A stretch of 64,000 bases of DNA from Arthrobacter sp. MYb213 (GTDB lineage: Bacteria; Actinomycetota; Actinomycetes; Actinomycetales; Micrococcaceae). The stretch spans positions 231,821 through 295,820 of the forward strand of contig NZ_PCQA01000005.1 of the NCBI RefSeq assembly GCF_002979915.1, written 5' to 3'. Of the stretch, positions 17,252 through 25,881 are shown one piece after another. A program made the translations under genes and the position numbers. Each line of letters begins with the position of its first letter. The stretch's first letter is position 1. The notes beneath the pieces were generated by a model. That model ran no database searches. It had not been told where the DNA came from and saw nothing but the letters and a program-made list of their open reading frames with translations.

Positions 17252-17317
17252 GTCCCGCAAGCCGGTCGCCATACGGGACGGCTCTAAACGCTCTTCCGGA
17301 CATACACCTTGCGGGAC
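17252..17317. repeat. Palindromic element, compound copy with 10-bp outer arms
   Basis: A 28-nt unit (17252-17279; GTCCCGCA / TACGGGAC, one mismatch) is nested in a longer pair of perfect arms GTCCCGCAAG (17252-17261) and CTTGCGGGAC (17308-17317). Unlike most copies it lies on the 5' side of both flanking genes. Confidence 0.7.
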
Positions 17318-17452
17318 GGTGCTGCAGCATTTTACGAAGGCTTCGACCCCATCGGTATTCACAATTTGCTGGCTGTTGAATCCTAGGGGTCTAGTAACGT
17401 CACGTTCGCGAAGACTTATTAGCTATTCACTTATGCATGCAAGTATGAATTC

Positions 17453-18481
17453 ATGGAGATTCGATACCCTGGGCCGCTAGTACCCGGCGATGTAATTGGC
17501 GTTACTGCCCCGTCGACTGGTGTGCCAGGATCGCTTACGCGACGCTTGGAATTCGCCGTACAGCAATTGCGTGACCGCGGTTTCTCAGTGGATATGGGTG
17601 ACTGCATGGACGGTTCCACTCACATCAGCGCACCCGCTGAACAACGAGCCCGTGAGCTAATGAGGATGCTTTTGGACCCCACGGTCAAAGCCATTGTGCC
17701 TCCGTGGGGAGGGGCAACCGCCATTGACCTTATTCCTCACCTTGATTTCGATGCACTCGCTTCCGCAGAACCAACCTGGTTCGTGGGGTACTCCGATATT
17801 TCAACGTTACTCACCCCGGTCACGCTCCGAACAGGTATGGCAACGCTCCATGGGAGCAACCTCCTGGACACGCCATATCGTGTCCCGGAATCGTTGATGT
17901 CATGGATAGATATCGCTTCACTGCCTGCTGGATCAAGTTTCAAGCAAGCATCGCCTGGCGTTTATCGTGTCAATGACTGGGACGATTGGGAAAACCAGCC
18001 CGAATTAACTGAAAATACATGGAACGGCACCGGAGCTTGGGAACGGCTCGACAAAGGACAGGACGAGGTAAGCGTTACAGGCCGTCTAATCGGCGGCTGC
18101 ATAGAGACCATGGTCAACCTCGCCGGTACCCCCTACCTGAATTCCGAGGCGTTGCGCAATGACGACTCTGGGTCCTTGATCGTCTATATAGAAGCTTCCA
18201 GCGTTGATGCAACTACGATTTGCCGACATCTCCACGGTATGCGCTTGGCCGGATTCTTCGACGGGGCCAAAGCCATTCTCGTGGGACGCACCGGCGCCCC
18301 TGATTCTGCGACTCTCACCCAGGCAGAGGCGGCCCTCGATGCCCTGGGAATGCTCGGTATACCCATCATCGGCAATGTGGAATGCGGCCATGTCCCGCCA
18401 CAACTCCCAATCGTCAACGGAGCCCAAGGCCACCTTGTATTCAACGAAAAAGACCAATACCTAGAACAGACTTTGGCCTGA
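17453..18481 (+). CDS. S66 family LD-carboxypeptidase / MccF-like peptidase
   Basis: A 342-residue serine peptidase of family S66, which includes LdcA (cuts the terminal D-Ala from murein tetrapeptide) and MccF (microcin C immunity). The N-terminal LVPGDVIGVTAPSTGVPGS is typical; the nucleophile Ser is in FVGYSDISTLL (about residue 112), the oxyanion region is PPWGGATAIDLIP, and the catalytic His is in NVECGHVPPQLPIVNG near residue 305. Cytosolic, with no signal peptide. Sequence alone does not separate murein recycling from peptide-nucleotide detoxification. Single gene. Confidence 0.88.
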   Translation: MEIRYPGPLVPGDVIGVTAPSTGVPGSLTRRLEFAVQQLRDRGFSVDMGDCMDGSTHISAPAEQRARELMRMLLDPTVKAIVPPWGGATAIDLIPHLDFDALASAEPTWFVGYSDISTLLTPVTLRTGMATLHGSNLLDTPYRVPESLMSWIDIASLPAGSSFKQASPGVYRVNDWDDWENQPELTENTWNGTGAWERLDKGQDEVSVTGRLIGGCIETMVNLAGTPYLNSEALRNDDSGSLIVYIEASSVDATTICRHLHGMRLAGFFDGAKAILVGRTGAPDSATLTQAEAALDALGMLGIPIIGNVECGHVPPQLPIVNGAQGHLVFNEKDQYLEQTLA

Positions 18482-18546
18482 TCCGACGAATCGACTTCAA
18501 TCCACCACTCATAAGTGCGGAATTGGATCAAGCAGGCCTTGGCCAT

Positions 18547-18574
18547 GTCCCGCAGGTGGTTCCCCTTGCGGGCT
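18547..18574. repeat. Palindromic element 3' of the S66 peptidase gene
   Basis: GTCCCGCAGG ... CCTTGCGGG with arms CCCGCA (18549-18554) and TGCGGG (18567-18572) around a GGTGGTTCC core. It is 28 nt long like other family members and begins 65 bp after the stop. Confidence 0.6.
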
Positions 18575-19069
18575 TCAACTTCCTATCCGCATGCGCGGTT
18601 CCAGCACCCGCAAGACGTCTACCAACATCGTGCAGTCCCGTCGCCATCATTCGTCGACGATTCCTCACTGCGGGTTCCCTGGGTGAAGATTCTCTAGAAA
18701 CATCGATGATAGAAATGAAAATCGAAAGAACATGCGTAAAAGTCCCTCAATTGAAAAGAAGCCACAACGATTTCAAGTGATTTTCCAGGGCACTAAAGTT
18801 GAATCTCCTCATGCTTAATATATGCCGCTAGTGGATCGCATATAGATAGATAAACGACCATAAGGTTTGCAGAAAACGGAACCGCGCCAAATAATCTTGT
18901 AATCCTCCTGCGCGCTCCCAACGTTCAGGTTCTTCAGGTGTGCTGCGCGTTACATAACGACCGAAAGTAGATATACTCCGGGTAAGCCAAGTCACGCAGG
19001 GAATCGGTTTATCGCTGAGGGACAGGCGCCTTCATCATTTTATGACCGTTTCGAAAGAGTGCATTTAGC
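18575..19069. other. AT-richer intergenic stretch, no gene seen
   Basis: About 500 bp ahead of the lipoprotein-ABC operon. Short frames occur but none has a credible start or motif. It probably carries the operon promoter; TATACT at about 18970 could be a -10 box but this is not firm. Confidence 0.4.
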
Positions 19070-19777
19070 GTGAAAAGATCAGTTCAGCTCCAAGGCCTCG
19101 CACTAATTGCGCTTATGCCTCTCCTCCTTACTTCCTGTAGCATCGATTCACCGAGTACGGAAACAAGTTCTTCTGCAGCAAGCAATACGCCAGCTGAATC
19201 CTCGATGTCAGCACCGCCAGCACCGGTGAGCAATGAAGATGATCCCCTGGATAACGGCGGCTACGCCGAATATACCTGGGATGACTTTGTGGAAAAACTA
19301 AAGGAAATGAGCGGCCTGAAATCATGGCCGGAGGTAGAAAGAGTCCGATACGTTTCCCAGGAGGACTGGCCTACAGAGCAAGCGCAATGCCTGAGCACTC
19401 TCGGGTTCCCCACCTCCGTGGAGAGCGATGGATCGTTTACCACTAAAAGTACCGAGGGGCAGCAAGAAGCGCTTGCAGAAGCTTCCTATACCTGTGAAGT
19501 TCAGTACCCGATGGACCTGAAATACAGCCAAGCCCCGACCCGAACGCAGCTACGTATCTTCTACGGCTACTACCGCGACACCCTCATCCCATGCCTCCAA
19601 GACTATGGCGTTGAAACCGGCTCACTGCCAAGTGAAGAAACCTTCGTTGAAGGAACTGCTAGCGGCTCAGCATCATGGACACCCTACGATGCAATGAACT
19701 TGGAAACTGTCGATACCGCGGAAATGAATCAGAAATGTCCTTCATCTCCACCTTCGGAGATTCTGTATGGGAACTAG
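19070..19777 (+). CDS. Putative lipoprotein, first gene of ABC export operon
   Basis: A 235-residue protein from a GTG start with a lipoprotein signal (ALIALMPLLLTSC, Cys23) and a Ser/Ala/Pro-rich linker before a globular part with several cysteines (EQAQCLSTLGFP, ASYTCEVQYP, LIPCLQDYGVE, NQKCPSSP). No family recognised. It overlaps the next gene by 11 bp and is followed by adaptor, ATPase and permease genes, all overlapping, so it is probably an extracytoplasmic component of the same transporter system. Confidence 0.75.
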   Translation: MKRSVQLQGLALIALMPLLLTSCSIDSPSTETSSSAASNTPAESSMSAPPAPVSNEDDPLDNGGYAEYTWDDFVEKLKEMSGLKSWPEVERVRYVSQEDWPTEQAQCLSTLGFPTSVESDGSFTTKSTEGQQEALAEASYTCEVQYPMDLKYSQAPTRTQLRIFYGYYRDTLIPCLQDYGVETGSLPSEETFVEGTASGSASWTPYDAMNLETVDTAEMNQKCPSSPPSEILYGN

Positions 19778-20843
19778 AAGCGCTGATACTTCCAGCTGGA
19801 TGAAGCCAAAATTCCTCTCCGCCGCTGCGGCGATTGCAGTTGCTGCAGGTGCAGCCGGATGGGCAATCAACGCAACAGTAGTGGGCCAAGGAGAGACGAC
19901 GCAGGAAAGCGAACAAAATGTTTGGGCCAAGGCCGAAGCATCAGCCATTGGTTCCTCACTGAATCTGTCCACAATAGTGAAACAGCCGGTCCAAGTGGTT
20001 GCGAGCAACCACTTGGCCGGAGTCGTGTCCTCAGTGTCGGAAGGGGAGAAAAAGCCAGGAGACGTCATTTACTCCGTCGCCGGATCCGATGTTTACGTGA
20101 TCTCAGGTCAGACACCCTTGTACCAAGACATTGGACCTAAGGCCTCGGGCGAGAATGTGAAGCAGGTTGAAAGCTTCCTCAAGGACCAGGAGTATTTCAG
20201 CGGCACCCCTGATACCCGCTTTGATGCTGCCACAACTTCGGCGATCAAGGGGTGGCAAATTGCGACTAAGCAAAAGGCAGATGGCCGTATCGCGCTAGGA
20301 CGCATGGTTGCGATCAGCTCTTTGCCCGGCCAGGTGGATATAGGCGAAGCGATCCGCCCGGGAAAGAATCTAGCTGGAGGTGAAGACGCCGTTCTTGCCC
20401 CTAGCGGGGAGCGTACCTTCACGATGTCTTTGACCGGTGAACAAGCTGCGTTGATTCCGCAGGATTCCGCCATAGAGGTGAACCATGGCGACCTGACCTG
20501 GGAAGCTCAGATAGCGCAAACGACCACCGATGAATCAGGAAACGTCATCCATACTTTGGCCGGGCCCTCTGGTGGATCGGTGTGCGATAAGGAATGCGAC
20601 GAACTGCCTGCTGGCAGCAACGTCACCCTTCGCTCCAAGGTGATTGTCGTCCCCGAAACCAAGGGTATCGGCATTCCTTCCTCGGCGGTTACCACCACTG
20701 CCTCAGGCGAGACAGAAGTAGTGACCGAAAACGGGCCAGTCCCAGTTGAGGTAGTTGCCAGCGGACAGGGAATTGTCATCGTCGAAGGTCTGGAAGAAGG
20801 AACCTCTGTGCAAGTCCTTGCAGCGAACAGCGAGGCGCGGTGA
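19767..20843 (+). CDS. Membrane-anchored adaptor with peptidoglycan-binding domain (MacA/HlyD-like)
   Basis: A 358-residue protein with one N-terminal membrane segment (AAAAIAVAAGAAGWAINATVV), a lipoyl/HlyD-like early part (ASNHLAGVVSSVSEGEKKPGD), a PG_binding_1 helix bundle at about residues 118-175 (VKQVESFLKDQEYFSG ... AIKGWQIATKQKADG), then beta-barrel-like repeats with a Cys pair (SVCDKECDEL). This architecture is common for actinobacterial MacAB-type systems, where the adaptor links the permease to the wall. It overlaps both neighbours. Confidence 0.8.
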   Translation: MGTRSADTSSWMKPKFLSAAAAIAVAAGAAGWAINATVVGQGETTQESEQNVWAKAEASAIGSSLNLSTIVKQPVQVVASNHLAGVVSSVSEGEKKPGDVIYSVAGSDVYVISGQTPLYQDIGPKASGENVKQVESFLKDQEYFSGTPDTRFDAATTSAIKGWQIATKQKADGRIALGRMVAISSLPGQVDIGEAIRPGKNLAGGEDAVLAPSGERTFTMSLTGEQAALIPQDSAIEVNHGDLTWEAQIAQTTTDESGNVIHTLAGPSGGSVCDKECDELPAGSNVTLRSKVIVVPETKGIGIPSSAVTTTASGETEVVTENGPVPVEVVASGQGIVIVEGLEEGTSVQVLAANSEAR

Positions 20844-21484
20844 GCATCCTCAGCGTTCGTGATTTGGGGTTCAAATACACCAAGGACTCTGAGGAACTTT
20901 TTGATGGCTTGAGCTTTCAATTCGCCCCGGGGAAAGTCACTGCACTCACCGGTCCTTCGGGGCGTGGGAAATCCACCCTCCTCTACGTGCTGGGGCTGAT
21001 GCTCACGCCAAGCCGAGGGGAAGTCTTTCTCCACGACCAGCCTCAGTCTTCTACTCCTGATGCTGTTCGGTCAAAGGTTAGGGCTGATCAGCTGGGGTTC
21101 GTCTTTCAAGACTCGTCGTTGGATCCATCGCGGACCATTATCGATTCTGTTATTGAGCCAACGCTCTATGCCGGTGTGGACCGGAAAATCGCAATGGCCC
21201 GGGCAGAGCAGCTGCTGGAAGAACTTGGTGTTGCCGCGCGCAGTGATCACAAGCCTGGTCAGATTTCTGGTGGACAAGCACAGAGAGTCGCTGTCGCGCG
21301 GGCGCTGATTAATAATCCTGCGGTGATTCTGGCCGATGAACCGACTGGAAACCTCGACCCCACGAATGCCGCCGGTGTCTTGGATATCCTTTCGAAGGAT
21401 GCCGGAACCCAGCAGCGCACTGTAGTGATCGCGACCCACGATCCTTATGTCATTAGTCGCGCAGATGAGGTGCTGGCGCTATGA
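20840..21484 (+). CDS. ABC transporter ATP-binding protein, MacB/LolD type
   Basis: A 214-residue ATPase with Walker A GPSGRGKSTLL (about residues 39-49), Q-loop FVFQDSSLDPSRT, signature ISGGQAQRVAVARAL, Walker B VILADEPTGNLDP and H-loop VVIATHDPYV. The length and EPTGNLDP wording match the LolD/MacB/FtsE group that drives mechanotransmission rather than substrate channels. GTG start overlapping the adaptor gene by 4 bp; its end overlaps the permease by 4 bp. Confidence 0.93.
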   Translation: MSILSVRDLGFKYTKDSEELFDGLSFQFAPGKVTALTGPSGRGKSTLLYVLGLMLTPSRGEVFLHDQPQSSTPDAVRSKVRADQLGFVFQDSSLDPSRTIIDSVIEPTLYAGVDRKIAMARAEQLLEELGVAARSDHKPGQISGGQAQRVAVARALINNPAVILADEPTGNLDPTNAAGVLDILSKDAGTQQRTVVIATHDPYVISRADEVLAL

Positions 21485-22584
21485 CATTGAAAATGTTGCT
21501 CCGTGAAGCACTGGCTACCGCCTGGGCTAGCAAGGTTCCCTCGGCGCTAGTTTGCTTGATTACAGCTGCCATGTGCATCATGACTATTTCTACTGTCGGC
21601 CGGACCGCGGCTGCTGAAGAACAGGTGGCGCAGCGTATTGATTCCTCCGGCGCCAGACAGCTGGTGGTGACCGATAAGAAAGCCGACGGTCTGATCAGCG
21701 AATCGATCATTTCGATGGCATCCAATTTCTCTGTGATTGAACGCTCCGTTGGCCTTGGATCGCCGACGGACGTCAAGAATCTGGCGATTGGGGAAGGTGC
21801 AACGCCGGTCCCGGCGTGGGCGGTTATCGGAGATATAGGGTCGGTCGCACAATTGGAAGCGGGACGCTATCCCGGACCGGGAGAAGCCCTGGTTTCTACC
21901 CAAGCTCTACGCAAGCTGGGGATGCAATACCCGGTGGGGGCGGTTCGAATTGCCAATGCTGACATTCCTGTGGACTTCGCGATTGTCGGGTCCTATACCC
22001 CTCGTGATCCATTCACTGATTTGGACCAAGGAGTGATTTACGAAGCTCAGTCGGGAAGCAGCGCAACGAACCTGCACCTGATCTTGAATGATGCCAGCCA
22101 AGCTGCGGTGGCTCAGGGATCGGTGTTGAGTTTATTCGGGCAGCTCGCTGATCCTGAAGCTATCTCTGTGCGTTCGCCACTGCAGATGGCGAAGCTTCAT
22201 GATGAGATCGTCGGGGACTTGGGATCTTTTGGTAAGTCTTTGCTATATGGCGCGTTGGGCATTGGGTCGTTGCTCGTCGCGGTGGTTGTCTTTGCCGATA
22301 TCCTTGTCCGCCGAAAGGACCTGGGCCGTAGGCGTGCTCTTGGCGCAACGCGAAGTGACATTGTCACGCTCATGCTCATCAGGACACTGATCCCAGCGGT
22401 GGCGGGTGCACTGGTGGGAATGTTAGGCGGCCTTGGAATTGCCGTCTCAACAGGTTCTGTACCGCCGTTCGCTTTCTGTCTTGGCATAGTGATTCTTGCG
22501 TTGCTTTCTGCTGGAGCTAGTTCTTTGGTGCCGGCTGCATATGCTGCTAACGCCGATCCGGTGAAGGTACTTCGAACGCCATAG
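21481..22584 (+). CDS. ABC transporter permease, FtsX/MacB-like
   Basis: A 367-residue permease with the FtsX plan: one helix near the N-terminus (VPSALVCLITAAMCIMTIS), a large extracytoplasmic domain (residues 45-255) and three C-terminal helices (LLYGALGIGSLLVAVVVFA, LIPAVAGALVGMLGGLGIA, FAFCLGIVILALLSAGASS). The cytosolic RRKDLGRRRALGATRSDIV motif is the ATPase-coupling element. Last gene of a four-gene operon that most likely exports or handles a peptide or lipophilic compound; substrate unknown. Confidence 0.9.
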   Translation: MTLKMLLREALATAWASKVPSALVCLITAAMCIMTISTVGRTAAAEEQVAQRIDSSGARQLVVTDKKADGLISESIISMASNFSVIERSVGLGSPTDVKNLAIGEGATPVPAWAVIGDIGSVAQLEAGRYPGPGEALVSTQALRKLGMQYPVGAVRIANADIPVDFAIVGSYTPRDPFTDLDQGVIYEAQSGSSATNLHLILNDASQAAVAQGSVLSLFGQLADPEAISVRSPLQMAKLHDEIVGDLGSFGKSLLYGALGIGSLLVAVVVFADILVRRKDLGRRRALGATRSDIVTLMLIRTLIPAVAGALVGMLGGLGIAVSTGSVPPFAFCLGIVILALLSAGASSLVPAAYAANADPVKVLRTP

Positions 22585-22799
22585 AGCAGTGATGGTTCTT
22601 CCGTGTCCGAGACAATCAACCGACGAACGAAGGCTTGTATTAGAGCGGTAACTGGTGCTGTGGCCAGGACCGAAACGGGTCGAGACCTCGTCTGGGGAAC
22701 CTGGATGAAACGGGTACCGGACGATTGCATATCAAGCTTCAGCAGGAGATTTTGTTGATATGTCTAGAAGCATGAGCGTAGGCAGGGGAACTGGGTGAT

Positions 22800-22852
22800 A
22801 AGCCGGTCCTATGTCCCAGTTAGGGTTCCTCTTACGGACCGGCTTGCGGGAC
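22800..22852. repeat. Palindromic element, compound copy with two overlapping stems
   Basis: Perfect 10-bp arms AAGCCGGTCC (22800-22809) and GGACCGGCTT (22836-22845) interlock with GTCCC (22813-22817) and GGGAC (22848-22852); the middle reads AGGGTTCCTCTTACGG. The two stems cannot form together, so alternative structures are possible. It lies in a 420-bp gap with no gene. Confidence 0.7.
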
Positions 22853-23006
22853 ACTTCGATCGAAGGTCATTTGAGCCTCTTCCGCAACTCAAAAGTCTTG
22901 GAAAATTTTCTGTAGCCCGTTGATCTTTTCGGTGCTAGATTCGAATCATGTTCCATTCATAAAGTTTTCTCTCAATTAGTTCAGAAGACCTACGAATGGA
23001 TTTGTC

Positions 23007-23504
23007 ATGCCCTCTGATGTTTTGCAAGCTGTTCTTCAGCACGCAGATTTCAATCCCACTGTTTCTTCCTACGCAGATATTCTCCATGCAGAATCATCAT
23101 CCTCAACGGCGCTAGCTGATGCGTACTTCGCAGCGTACCCACCGGGAGTTGCGGCCGGGAATCTTAAAGAAGCGCAATCCGAGATGGAAGAAACCTTCGC
23201 CCACGAATATGGGCAGCTCCTCGAATATGCCTCTTTTGTCGCACTACAACAGGGAACGCCGATTGGGGCGATCTTCGTTGTCGAGGAATCGATCTGGGAT
23301 GAAGATCTATTCGGCCCATTCATCATCGATCTTTTTGTTGATCCGCGCCATCATGGGCACGGGCTGGGTCGCACCTTGATTGCCGCTGCCATGTCTGCTT
23401 GTAAGAAGCATGGCGCGGACACTCTAAGTCTGCGGATCGGTGATGGAACTTCCGGTGCTGCGCTTGAGCTATATAAACGACTTGGGTTCCGTGAATTGAC
23501 CTAA
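23007..23504 (+). CDS. GNAT N-acetyltransferase
   Basis: A 165-residue GNAT protein. The acetyl-CoA loop is DLFVDPRHHGHGLGRTLIAAA (residues 110-130), preceded by the beta4 strand GTPIGAIFVVEE and followed by ALELYKRLGFRELT. Acceptor substrate unknown. A single gene followed 80 bp later by a palindromic repeat. Confidence 0.85.
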   Translation: MPSDVLQAVLQHADFNPTVSSYADILHAESSSSTALADAYFAAYPPGVAAGNLKEAQSEMEETFAHEYGQLLEYASFVALQQGTPIGAIFVVEESIWDEDLFGPFIIDLFVDPRHHGHGLGRTLIAAAMSACKKHGADTLSLRIGDGTSGAALELYKRLGFRELT

Positions 23505-23585
23505 TCGAATAGCGGTGGTGTCATGCGTCGGATAAGTGAGGCATGACGTCACCGCAAGCCTCCCCTGTAGTGATTTCCTCAACGC

Positions 23586-23613
23586 GCCGGTAAAGGTTCC
23601 TCTTGCTCGCGGC
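23586..23613. repeat. Palindromic element, degenerate
   Basis: Reads GCCGGTAAAGGTTCC then TCTTGCTCGCGGC: 28 nt with outer GCCG/CGGC and core AAGG-TT-CCT. It lies 3' of one acetyltransferase and 27 bp before the next. Confidence 0.5.
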
Positions 23614-23639
23614 TCGGGCAGGCCTGTCATGCTTAGTTA

Positions 23640-24149
23640 ATGGATTGGCCAAAAATTGAAACCGTCACGTCGGCGCGATTGCGTCTGGAACCGCTCTCGA
23701 TGGAGCATGCACTGGGAATGGTGGAAGTGTTGGCGGATGCTTCAATGTATGAATACACGGGCGGCGAAGCACCCTCGCTTGAACAGCTGCAGCGTCGATA
23801 CGCGGCGCAGTCAGTCGGGCACTCCGAAGACGGGTTGCAGTGGTGGTTCAACTGGATCGTGAAACTGAAACACAGCGACGCGCCAATCGGATTTGTTCAG
23901 GCCACAGTGGAGCAGAGCGGACCGGAACTAGTTGCCAATATTGCCTGGGTTATCTCACCAATCCATCAAGGCCAGGGGATAGCGTCCGAATCCACCAGCG
24001 CAATGAGCAGCTGGTTGCGGTCTAAAGGTGTGAACAGCTTCGCAGCGTACGTGCATCCGGCACATTTCGCGTCCATCGGTGTCGCGCAAAATCAGGGATT
24101 ACATCCGACACTCATGTTGGAAGACGGCGAGGTCCGTTGGGAATCCTAG
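23640..24149 (+). CDS. GNAT N-acetyltransferase, RimJ/RimL-like
   Basis: A 169-residue acetyltransferase beginning TSARLRLEPLSMEHAL, the usual RimJ/RimL opening, with DAPIGFVQATVEQ as the central strand and IAWVISPIHQGQGIASESTS as the acetyl-CoA loop; VAQNQGLHPT occupies the late helix. No clear substrate. Start at ATG 23640; no strong ribosome site. Confidence 0.82.
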   Translation: MDWPKIETVTSARLRLEPLSMEHALGMVEVLADASMYEYTGGEAPSLEQLQRRYAAQSVGHSEDGLQWWFNWIVKLKHSDAPIGFVQATVEQSGPELVANIAWVISPIHQGQGIASESTSAMSSWLRSKGVNSFAAYVHPAHFASIGVAQNQGLHPTLMLEDGEVRWES

Positions 24150-24170
24150 CAAGTGCTATGCGTCGTTCAG

Positions 24171-24188
24171 TGTTCCTCTTACGGAATG
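24171..24188. repeat. Half palindromic element, degenerate
   Basis: GTGTTCCTCTTACGGAAT matches the right half of the element at 22813-22840 (GGTTCCTCTTACGGACC). The left arm is eroded. It sits 21 bp after the preceding acetyltransferase gene. Confidence 0.4.
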
Positions 24189-24307
24189 GATGATATCTGA
24201 AGAAGAAATGCCCACGACTGGTGAAAGACGACATTATTTGGCTTCAAGGTAGCGTTGTACCCGCCACGTCAGAAGCGAATTTCTGCCGCCATCAGAAAGT
24301 ATCAACG

Positions 24308-24685
24308 ATGCCCAAGCACCATTTCAGTCCCCGGCTCCACCAGTCCACGGCCCCTTTTTCGCACTTCGTGCAGCACGGCGACACGGGCTACACCGCCGGA
24401 ATCATCGGCCAGCGAACTGATGACGGTTCCCTGGTTTCGGATGATGTAACGGAGCAGTGCAAGTCGATGATGGCCAACTTGGAGACGCTGTTGCACGAAC
24501 TTGGGTTGAGTCTTTCAGCACTCCTGCGCACCACGATCTATCTGACGGACTACAAGGACTTTGAAGCCATCAATACCGTCTACGCCCATCACCTGCGTGA
24601 ACCCTTCCCTGTGCGCACAACAATTCAAGTGGCGGCGCTTCCGCTCGGTGCAAGGGTCCAAATCGACACCGTTCTCGCTCTCTAA
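24308..24685 (+). CDS. RidA family (YjgF/YER057c/UK114) protein
   Basis: A 125-residue protein of the RidA family, whose members hydrolyse reactive enamine/imine intermediates. Visible are FVQHGDTGYTAGIIG, the VTEQCKSMMANLETLLHELG helix, and the PVRTTIQVAALPLGARVQID end with the conserved Arg that holds the substrate carboxylate. The frame is open to 24221, but only the ATG at 24308 gives the normal family length. Confidence 0.88.
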   Translation: MPKHHFSPRLHQSTAPFSHFVQHGDTGYTAGIIGQRTDDGSLVSDDVTEQCKSMMANLETLLHELGLSLSALLRTTIYLTDYKDFEAINTVYAHHLREPFPVRTTIQVAALPLGARVQIDTVLAL

Positions 24686-24729
24686 AAGGTGTCTGCTGAG
24701 GGTTGGTTCATTGAACGCTTTAGACCAAG

Positions 24730-25128
24730 ATGGAGATTATGACCTCTATCGACGATTCCGTTCCCGCACTGAGCCAAACGATGCGGGCATACGAAGCAGC
24801 AAATAATTCACGAGTACTAGATCGAGTGCTTGCGCATATCGCGCCAGATGCTAGCTATTGGTTCTCGGATGGATCCCACTATGGACACGCAGAAATCCGA
24901 GTTGCACTGCAGGATACGTTTGATGCGATCCAGGATGAGGTTTATTCAATCCATGACTTAGCTTGGGTAGCGGTGGGAGCCGATATCGCTGTCTGCCGTT
25001 ATCATTTTTCATGGACCGGCTTGGTTCAGGGTCAACCGCGATCTGGAACCGGGAGAGGAACCAACGTTCTCGTCAAGTACGAGTCTGGATGGCTTATAGC
25101 GCATGAGCAGCTGACATCTGACGGATAA
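24730..25128 (+). CDS. NTF2-like / SnoaL-like domain protein
   Basis: A 132-residue cone-shaped NTF2-fold protein. The N-terminal helix pair (QTMRAYEAANNSRVLDRVLAHI) then SYWFSDGSHYGHAEIRVALQ and the final strands GTNVLVKYESGWLIAHEQL follow the DUF4440/SnoaL pattern. Such domains bind or isomerise small hydrophobic compounds. An internal ATG at 24739 is an alternative start. The palindromic repeat at 25130 begins one base after the stop. Confidence 0.75.
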   Translation: MEIMTSIDDSVPALSQTMRAYEAANNSRVLDRVLAHIAPDASYWFSDGSHYGHAEIRVALQDTFDAIQDEVYSIHDLAWVAVGADIAVCRYHFSWTGLVQGQPRSGTGRGTNVLVKYESGWLIAHEQLTSDG

Positions 25129-25129
25129 C

Positions 25130-25165
25130 GTCCCGTAGAGGGGTCCTCCTACGCACCGGCTTGCA
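25130..25165. repeat. Palindromic element directly after a stop codon
   Basis: GTCCCGTAGAGG then GGTCCTCCTACG: CGTAG/CTACG and AGG/CCT arms pair, and the tail CACCGGCTTGCAGAG resembles the right side of the 22800 copy. It starts immediately after the TAA of the NTF2-like gene. Confidence 0.6.
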
Positions 25166-25333
25166 GAGCAACGTGAATAAACCAGCACGGGGCAACGCTA
25201 GAAGAACCTACGCTGAAAATCTGCTCGGCCGAAAGTATCATTGCAAACAACTGCCTGTCTTATGGGAATTGGGCTGCTCATCCTCTCGAAAAAACCAGCA
25301 GCAACCACTCATCTAAGTCACGAGGAAATTAAC

Positions 25334-25735
25334 ATGCGAACTATCGAAGCTTCACAACGCTGGGCGAGGACATGGGCCAAGGCATGGCCACTCAAGGACG
25401 CAGACGCAATTGTCGAGCTGCAGGCCGAGGATGGTGACCACTGGGCATCGATGTTTAGGCCTTTGCACGGGCCTAGCGCCCTTCGCGCTTATCTGGAGGA
25501 ATGCTTCGCAGAAGAAACCAAACCGGCAGAGACATGGTTCGGTGAACCACTTGTGGATGGAAATTCAGCCTCCGTCGAGTACTGGGTCGTCATGTTTATC
25601 CAGGACAAACCAATGACGGTTTCGGGGTGCACGGTACTTTCATTCGACGATTCCGGCCTAGTAACAACAGCACGAGACTACTCACACGTCAAAGATGGGT
25701 ACCACCTGCGGCCCGGGTCTCCAGTCAGTATCTGA
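25334..25735 (+). CDS. NTF2-like (SnoaL) domain protein
   Basis: A 133-residue NTF2-fold protein: the RWARTWAKAWPLKDADAIVE helix, then DHWASMFRPLHGPSALRAYL and the strand SVEYWVVMFIQDKPMTVSG, with the terminal DYSHVKDGYHLRP. The ATG at 25334, preceded by CGAGGAAAT, fits the family start; the frame is open to 25241. Ligand unknown. Confidence 0.75.
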   Translation: MRTIEASQRWARTWAKAWPLKDADAIVELQAEDGDHWASMFRPLHGPSALRAYLEECFAEETKPAETWFGEPLVDGNSASVEYWVVMFIQDKPMTVSGCTVLSFDDSGLVTTARDYSHVKDGYHLRPGSPVSI

Positions 25736-25881
25736 GACCCCGTTCAACGACCTGCCATCGAAGGTGACCCGTTCGGCCCACCCTGCCCCGGTAGTCGTTC
25801 ATCGCACGGACACTGAGCTAACGTGAATTTGGTAACCGGTACCGAACGCTCCAATTATCGCTGTTCGAGTCGTGAGTATGG

